Below, piece by piece: positions 58,001-64,000 of a DNA stretch of 64,000 nt. Below the pieces are notes generated by a model. It was given only the letters and a program-made list of their open reading frames with translations. It was not told where the DNA came from and ran no database searches. Numbering within the stretch: position 1 is the first letter of the stretch; the number at the start of each line of letters is the position of its first letter. Location of the stretch: NCBI GenBank assembly GCA_964036275.1, contig OZ038435.1, forward strand, positions 25,019,581-25,083,580. The letters run 5' to 3'. A program made the position numbers and the translations under genes. The DNA is from Litoditis marina (lineage: Eukaryota > Nematoda > Chromadorea > Rhabditida > Rhabditidae).

Positions 58001-61000
58001 TCAGAATAGTCAGAAAACAACCGAAAAAACATTTTTGCCGAAAAGAAGCCAATCGGTCTGCTTTTGATGACAAACTTTCACGTAACGGACTAATGTTTGT
58101 CGCTTAGTCAGACCTTACTGGTGTTTGCCGGCATGGCTACTTGGTTGCTCAAGGTTGCTATTTAACTGCATCCTCCATATCTTTGTGTTATACATAACCC
58201 ATACAATCTTCACATGAACGCAGTTTGGAAAGAAATGCTATATCTCAATTAAAAAATGGATATTTCACATACTGAAACTGATTATTTTCCTTGCCTCTTC
58301 GGGTTTTGCATCATTATTATCGTTCAGATCCTAGCCGCATGATGACCGATTTGCCGGCCCGCAGTGGAGTTCGACCTCGTCTGCCAGATGCCCGAGTCCT
58401 CGTCAGAAATAGACTGATGAAGTCGTCGCTCTTCGATGACTCGGTACGCTATTCTACGGATATTTATAATACTTTTTTTCCGATTATTTTCAGATGTTTT
58501 GTAACTGTGTGAAAGCATATCTCACCCGAGCCAAAAAACTTTTGTTGTAGTATGTTTTGGTGCTAAAATGAGCAGTGTTTATTTGTTGTGTGAAACCGGC
58601 AAAGGTCGAACGAATGAGGTTTGAAATCATTATTTTAAAAAAAATTCTCACTAGTTTTTTTTTCAGATGGGAAGCAACGATTTTGAGAGCAGACGACGTG
58701 CACAGCTGGGCAGTCGTGACGAGAAAAAGGAAACTATTGGGTCTGCAAATCTGGCTGGGTGGGTACCTCATAATAAAGACAAAGCTCTATCCATTTGCCA
58801 ATAGAATCATCGATGTCGTGAAAAATGTGAATGATGAGCTTAGCGAGTATGCGCATTTTATCCTAGTTTGCTAGTTTCGTTCGCTGCAGTTTCCTTCACT
58901 TGCGATTTGGTGGGAATTCTTACTAGCAGGTGTGCAACTCAAGGCTGATCTACTCATGAAAAGATAAAACAGTTCGACAGACATTTTTGTGTTCAACCTT
59001 TAATCCTCATTTTCAGCTCTGCTGGAGCTGTAGAAGCAAGCAATCTTTCGTCGACCTCTCAACCTGCTCGCCACGCCACTCCACGAGTAGGTTTTGATGG
59101 AAGACGAGATTATCACACATTTTTGGTTCGCGCCGTTCGGTCCTCAGAACAATTGATTTTGACGTGTTGAAATAAAACAAAGTTTCCTTTTATAGAATAC
59201 GATGATGCTGGTGGGTGTAGGAAGTTTACTTAATAGATAATTTGACTTTTATATTTGGTTCAGGTTGTTTCGAATTCGCATTCTAGGTAACGATTCACGA
59301 TTCTGACGCGGATGAGGATGAGTTGTCGTCTGCCGCAAGCAGAATGTCCATTGCAGGTACTGATAATAATTGTTTTTCGAGTTTTGGGCAAATCGCGACT
59401 GTTCTTAGTTGGGTAGAAGAACGTCTGAACTTATAACATAGAATAGAATCATTATAGAAAGATATAGAATCGGTACTGATATTGCAGGTACTTGATCATA
59501 ACAGAACTTTTTTTGGTTTTTGCTAATCAGGTTACCTGAAGATTACAAGATTTTTAGTCTATAAAAAGTGGGTAATTATTTAACTTTTTCTGAGATCTAT
59601 TATCATTGAATTTTTCAGAACGGAATGGTACGGCTACTGACGTTGGTTCGCAGTCGGGAGACGATGACGTGTTTGGTGCGGCTGGCGCACAGGCTGACAA
59701 CTTCCAGCCATACCAGAGTCCGGTCAACCAGCCGGCACGTGCCAGAAATTGTGGGTTCAGTCATACTTCAGTAAATAGTAAATAAATAGTTATAAAATCT
59801 GGAAAACCGACTCTCGCAAACTCCGGGAAATTTCATTGTTTTTGATACTTTTACATGGACATGATACGTACACAGATGAGCGAAAAACGGAAGCTTTATT
59901 TCCTGCTTTTGTTACTTTTTGTTCGTTGGAGTAGACGAGTGTTTACAAAAATCGCATATTGAACAACATTCGAGTCGATTCAAGTTGCAGATTGTTCAGC
60001 GTAATCATATTCGGTTATTCAGATTGTTTAGGTAATAATATTAATAATAATATAAGTAATATTCGGATTTGTTTTTGTCTGGTAACATGGTTGATTTAGT
60101 GTTGCTGAGTGACTCGATGTGCTCTGTGGACACCCCGCATCGTGATGACCATATGTTCCGCTATCCATCTGCTACTGGTTGGTTGACGGATGTTTCTCTG
60201 GTCTAATATCAAGTCTCTCGAGTGAAAATCTCTTGAAAGCAGTTAGCTGTTAAAGAAGAACGATTATGTGGTCCAATCGCAACCTTGCAGTCCTTCAAAC
60301 TGCAATGCATTTTTCAATTGCAGTTTAAAGGACCGTTGACACGTGACTGGTCCACATAATCGTCCTACTTTAAATGCTGTAAAAATGCTATTTCTTTAGA
60401 GAAAGCGAAGCTTCATTCGAAGCGAAAACTCTTATCGTGCACACTATGGCTGCAACAATATGTTATGTTTGTTTTGTTTGGCATTCCGGCCTCAATTGGA
60501 AACTACTGGATTTCTGGAAACCATTTGAAATTTCATAGAAATGATTAGTTATGGAACTGTGTAAACTTTCTTCTCCTTTCTTCTCCTTTCATAAAGAACC
60601 CAAAATTTTTGTTCCCATCTCAGAAATGATTGGATGTAGATTGAGGTAACTTTGTAAACTTTTTTTCATTTCCAAGCTGAACAACAAATACATTCCAGAC
60701 GCGGATACGACTGTGGATTCGCAGGCGTCTGCGGATGTCTCTGCTGTGTCCAGTGCCGAGGATGATGACGATGTCCGCATGCGACCAGCCAGCCCCGACT
60801 GTGTCATGCTCAGACCGCGCAAAATCAGTGAGTTGCACGTTTCCGTGAATCAGGTAGTGAAACCGATGGTTATCTGGTTTTTCATAATATGTCGACAAAA
60901 TAAGATGTTATGGCTCACTCAGTCTGCATCTGCACCCTGTGAATTTGAACATGTAATGTACCACGCATTCGATCAAGTGAATACGTAAAACAACGTAACA

Positions 61001-61874
61001 TGAACGAATTTTGTTTCAGTCAAGCCGGCTACGCCTGAACCTGCTGAGGTTGGTCTCCGACGCTCCACCCGCAACCGTATGAAGCCGGTCCGTCAATGGT
61101 TGGGCGAGAAGCCCGTCTACGCTAGATCTCCCACCACTGGTCGGTTTTTTTAATCTTCTTTCTCTCTTGTGCTCATTTCAAATATCTTTGCAGCCCGTTT
61201 AGCGATAATTCCAGTCAAGTTGTCATGATTCACCAATCTGGTTTTGATCTCAAGTAATTATAGTATGATATTCAATATAGGCTTGATCAAAAGGATGAAT
61301 TTGAGTGTCAAGCAATTTAAATAGATTCATTCGGAGTCGGAGACATGATCATTTGTTTAGTTACCATCTATGTTATCCCATTTGTCTACAGGTTGTTCGC
61401 GTCTGGTCGGAACGAACAAAGTGGTGGTCACCGATCCATCTCTGATCCGCGCTCGTACCACGGACCACAACGCCGTGCTCGAAGATCAGCGAAAACACCA
61501 GGGTGAGCTATTTTTGGTTTGGTTTTGGTTGAATTTTATGATATGTCGAATTTTTCTGAATAAGAAAGCTACCACCTATGTCTGCAACTCGCACGATATT
61601 GGTTTTTTTCTAATGTTAAATGTTGAAATATTTACTCAATCATCGATAGTTTCGTACAGAAAATAACAAAATGATTTGAAAATCCTTATACCGAAACATA
61701 GCAAAAGTCTTGTTAGTACTGGGATTTTCTTCAAAATTGCTTGATTACAGGATAATTACAGATAATTTGTCATTATGTACTTATACTTTTTCAGAGTATC
61801 TACGGCGTCAGAGAGAGCTCAAACAGTTACAGAAGGAGAGAAAGCAGAGAAGAAGAGAAGACTACGACGACTAG
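52055..61874 (+). CDS. CENP-C-motif protein, candidate CENP-C/HCP-4 orthologue, 26 exons, 908 aa
   Basis: Exons are 52055-52138, 52396-52488, 52983-53111, 53296-53398, 53614-53702, 54014-54148, 54345-54446, 54784-54866, 55107-55167, 55268-55342, 55616-55711, 55948-56054, 56244-56323, 56642-56886, 57199-57279, 57757-57922, 58328-58443, 58667-58758, 59017-59086, 59287-59356, 59619-59750, 60100-60177, 60699-60827, 61020-61139, 61392-61502 and 61795-61874. All phases agree, giving 908 aa. Most of the protein is Ser/Thr/Asp-rich and apparently disordered. Near residues 819-839, RRSTRNRMKPVRQW then LGEKPVY fits the CENP-C motif, whose Arg residues and Trp contact the nucleosome acidic patch and the CENP-A tail. 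In CENP-C proteins this motif tethers the inner kinetochore to centromeric chromatin. After it come only about 70 residues, ending in a basic helix (LRRQRELKQLQKERKQRRRE). No cupin fold is recognisable. Mis18BP1/KNL2-type proteins can also carry such a motif and remain an alternative. Confidence 0.7.
57357..57580. mobile_element. CATACACC-family MITE, copy 3
   Basis: The ends are CATACACCGCCAAGG and, on the other strand, CATACACCGTCAAGG, enclosing 224 bp. A perfect 8-bp duplication, ACGTAAAT, lies at 57349-57356 and 57581-57588. It is in an intron of the CENP-C-motif gene. Confidence 0.9.
57983..58127. mobile_element. CATACACC-family MITE, copy 4
   Basis: The 145-bp element has ends CATACACCAGTAAAG and, on the other strand, CAAACACCAGTAAGG. 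A perfect 8-bp duplication, CCGGCATG, lies at 57975-57982 and 58128-58135. Confidence 0.9.
60254..60369. mobile_element. 116-bp hairpin MITE in CENP-C-motif gene intron
   Basis: This is a member of the GACGATTATGTGG family with TTAA on both sides (60250-60253 and 60370-60373). Its length equals that of the copies at 16202 and 48443. Confidence 0.85.
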
Positions 61875-62595
61875 GTTCCATCCCAATGTTCGGTCTCCCG
61901 TTGTGCCAATTTCTCTGTTTCCTATGTTTCTAGGATGCCCTATCTCACATACATCCGCCAATAATCTGTAACATTAATAATTTTCAATAATTAGTTTATT
62001 TTAATTCTACTAGCTTTTGATCTTAAAGTTTTATCTCTTAGTGGACATTAATAGGGAAACTCATATTGTGCTTGTATAATAGTTTTGTTGTGACTGATCC
62101 CTGACTGATCCACATTTTGTTCTGTGCTAATTTCATGTAAGTAAATGTTCGTTTGGAAGGTTTTGATATATAGTTGTTGCTTGAAACCGCCTGAAAAATA
62201 ATCTATATGAGCGATGGAGGAACTGTGCCAGGCGATCAGTTGTAGGGATCCCTCATAGGGAACCAAATGATCATGTTCAATATCAATAGTCCATTATACA
62301 ATTGGGCCCCTAATGAACTCATCAGTGTTGGAAAAACCAATTGGTAATGTGGGCCTGGGCACTCTTGTCCTACCATGAGATTCAAGATTTGCCTGAAATC
62401 TAGCGATAACATAACCATGCTCCCGTTCGGTAAGGTAAATTTGGCTTTATCGGATATGACTGAAAACATCAAGAAATCGTACTCCAATTACGTGCTGTGC
62501 TGATCCGTTAAAAAGCGAAGAAACGAAATTAAGGTGTACTCAACAAACTTTATTCAAACCGAAATATAAACACCGGAAAATTACAATACACACAG
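61875..62595. other. Convergent 3' region, CENP-C-motif gene and PRCC
   Basis: The two genes end tail to tail across about 720 bp of A/T-rich DNA. Several short frames exist but none has support. Confidence 0.6.
62549..62554 (-). promoter_or_regulatory. Putative polyadenylation signal of PRCC
   Basis: TTTATT on the plus strand reads AATAAA on the minus strand, 41 nt past the PRCC stop codon. Confidence 0.5.
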
Positions 62596-63520
62596 TTAGA
62601 AACCATATTTCTCTCGTCCCATCTTCTTGTTTATCCGACCCTCCGCCCACTGTTCTTGTAGAGCTTCCTCACGTGCCACAGCCTAAAATTACCCAACTCA
62701 GAACTACAGAACTATGGGTACAGAACTCATGTTGTCGTTTTTTATTGGCCACATCATAATGGTCGTCCATGACCGATCTACAAATCTTTTACAGAACTAT
62801 AAAACGAAAATTCATTGAGCCTTAGGCTTAGAAAAATAAGTGAATAATGCGCCAAAAACTTACAGAACTAATGAAACGTATCATAACGTCTCATTATACT
62901 TCGAATATATAAAAATGGTGCACAAGACTTCAAACAGTTCTTAGGGTCAGCGTCGATAACACGCTGACAACCTTCGGTGTGAAATAGGATACTTACCAAA
63001 TTTGCAAGATAAGTGATTTGATGTTTTCTCTTTGCTGTTTGATCTCCGATTTCCTTTGACTTCGGTAGAGGTACCATTGCGTCTTTGGCCAGAGCACGCT
63101 GCGACAAATTCTTCAACAAGTTTGCCTGCACATTGGGACCCAGCGCCTGTAAAGATGACAATTTGGCAACCAATCGAAAGACTGAAAAACTTGGAAAAAA
63201 CCTTAGCACGAGCTCATTTCGTTTATGCGGAATTATGAGTGATTGCCATATACTACTCGAAAATAGGTTCCTTTCTGAACAATAGTCAAGTCTAACTATT
63301 ATGTACTTCAAGCAGTAAGTCCGTTTATTTACACTTACAATCACAAAGACAAAAACCCAAGTGAGAAGGTAAGACATCCTTATCGTTCAAGTATAACTAT
63401 AATATTTCATAAACTTACATCATCGACGCGAACATCCACAATATTGGCGGCGATGTCATGTATACTCCGGCGATCGCCCATCTGCACAGAATCGTCACGA
63501 GATAGCAGATTATAGGCCTC
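62596..63520 (-). CDS. PRCC: PRCC orthologue, last three exons (5' end outside window)
   Basis: Exons in transcript order are 63520-63419, 63146-62997 and 62682-62596 (stop TAA), 34, 50 and 29 codons, all in phase 0. PRCC is a nuclear protein linked to splicing and to the mitotic checkpoint protein MAD2B. The recognisable part is the extreme C-terminus: KRKHQITYLA, a helix with EEALQEQWAEGRINKK, and the terminal KYGF. This agrees with the conserved C-terminal end of the PRCC family as I remember it. The upstream exon ends IVDVRVDD, similar to the acidic VEIKGDD-type segment of the family. The 5' exons lie beyond 64000. Confidence 0.85.
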
Positions 63521-64000
63521 CTGCAAAGTAAATGTAAATCAGGGGCATGCAGAAAATGGTTTGACGTCGAATTAAGTGAGACCCTTTACGGAATGGAAAC
63601 TATCAACTTTGAACCAATAAAGTATGAATTCCAAGCACAATTACATTTAATTCGATAAAAACGGGGACTTTCAGCCATTTCGGGACCAAAAACTACCCCC
63701 CTCCCCCCGACTTTCTGATTTGGGAAAATTGTACAATTGCCCCCCCCCCCCCCCCCGTAGTACTATCACCCCCCTCCCAATACGATTCCCTATACAGAGG
63801 GGGGTTATTGTAAATGGGGGGTAAGTGTACAATGTCGACGTTTAACAATCACCCCCCATAATACACAATGGGGGGGGGTAATAGTACAACCCCGCACCTG
63901 TTTAACAAACCCCCACTCAATCCAAACCTGCAGTAAAGAAGGACGTTGTATAATCACCCCCTATGGGGGTGGGGGGTGATTGTACTACGGGTCGGATTCC
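63521..64000. repeat. PRCC intron with C/G-tract element at window end
   Basis: From about 63680 to the window edge, runs of C and G up to about 17 long alternate with short spacers such as TGTACAATGTCGACG. The start GGGACCAAAAACTACCCCCC resembles the end of the C/G-tract family. The far end is cut off, so its target duplication cannot be checked. No exon is visible here. Confidence 0.6.

Overview
The window is nuclear DNA from an intron-rich invertebrate animal. Coding exons are short and GC-richer than the A/T-rich DNA around them. Introns run from about 40 bp to several kb, with GT donors and T-rich CAG/TAG acceptors. Conserved animal genes can be rebuilt exon by exon with consistent splice phase: an RNF216/TRIAD3-type RBR ubiquitin ligase, PQBP1, a CENP-C-motif protein and PRCC. 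A CENP-C-like protein with no visible C-terminal cupin, together with the acceptor style, makes a nematode my best guess, but the phylum is not established from this window.

Layout. 0.17-1.77 kb: small unrecognised gene A1 (+). 4.5-13.6 kb: intact RBR ligase (+). 15.6-18.8 kb: basic, proline/lysine-rich coding exons (+) that are either the 3' part of the ligase gene or a separate gene. 19.3-21.4 kb: gene A2 (+), a paralogue of A1. 23.2-25.8 kb: small basic gene B (+). 26.4-30.2 kb: PQBP1 (-). The block 10055-30937 is then repeated head to tail as 30938-51908. The second unit carries a 5'-truncated RBR gene, the basic exons, A3 (almost identical to A2), B-prime and a second intact PQBP1. Past the duplication lie a 26-exon CENP-C-motif gene (+, 52.1-61.9 kb) and the last three exons of PRCC (-, 62.6-63.5 kb, running off the window).

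The left breakpoint cuts the RING1 exon of the ligase. The right breakpoint lies in the leader between the divergent PQBP1 and CENP-C-motif genes. At the internal junction the duplicated divergent promoter therefore sits in front of the truncated ligase, with an ATG in frame, so a shortened ligase lacking half of RING1 could be made.

The two units are nearly identical outside insertions, which makes them a natural record of recent transposition. Several non-autonomous element families are visible with clear target duplications: a 275-bp element (9-bp duplications, three copies, all in unit 2, one nested in another), an AATTG-rich hAT-like element (unit 1 only), a CATACACC-ended family (8 bp), a C/G-tract family (9 bp), a 116-bp hairpin family (4 bp, TTNA) and two unrelated foldback elements in the same PQBP1 intron.

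Most recognised products act in the nucleus: PQBP1 and PRCC are linked to splicing, and the CENP-C-motif protein is likely centromeric. No operon-like or defence-like functional system was seen.
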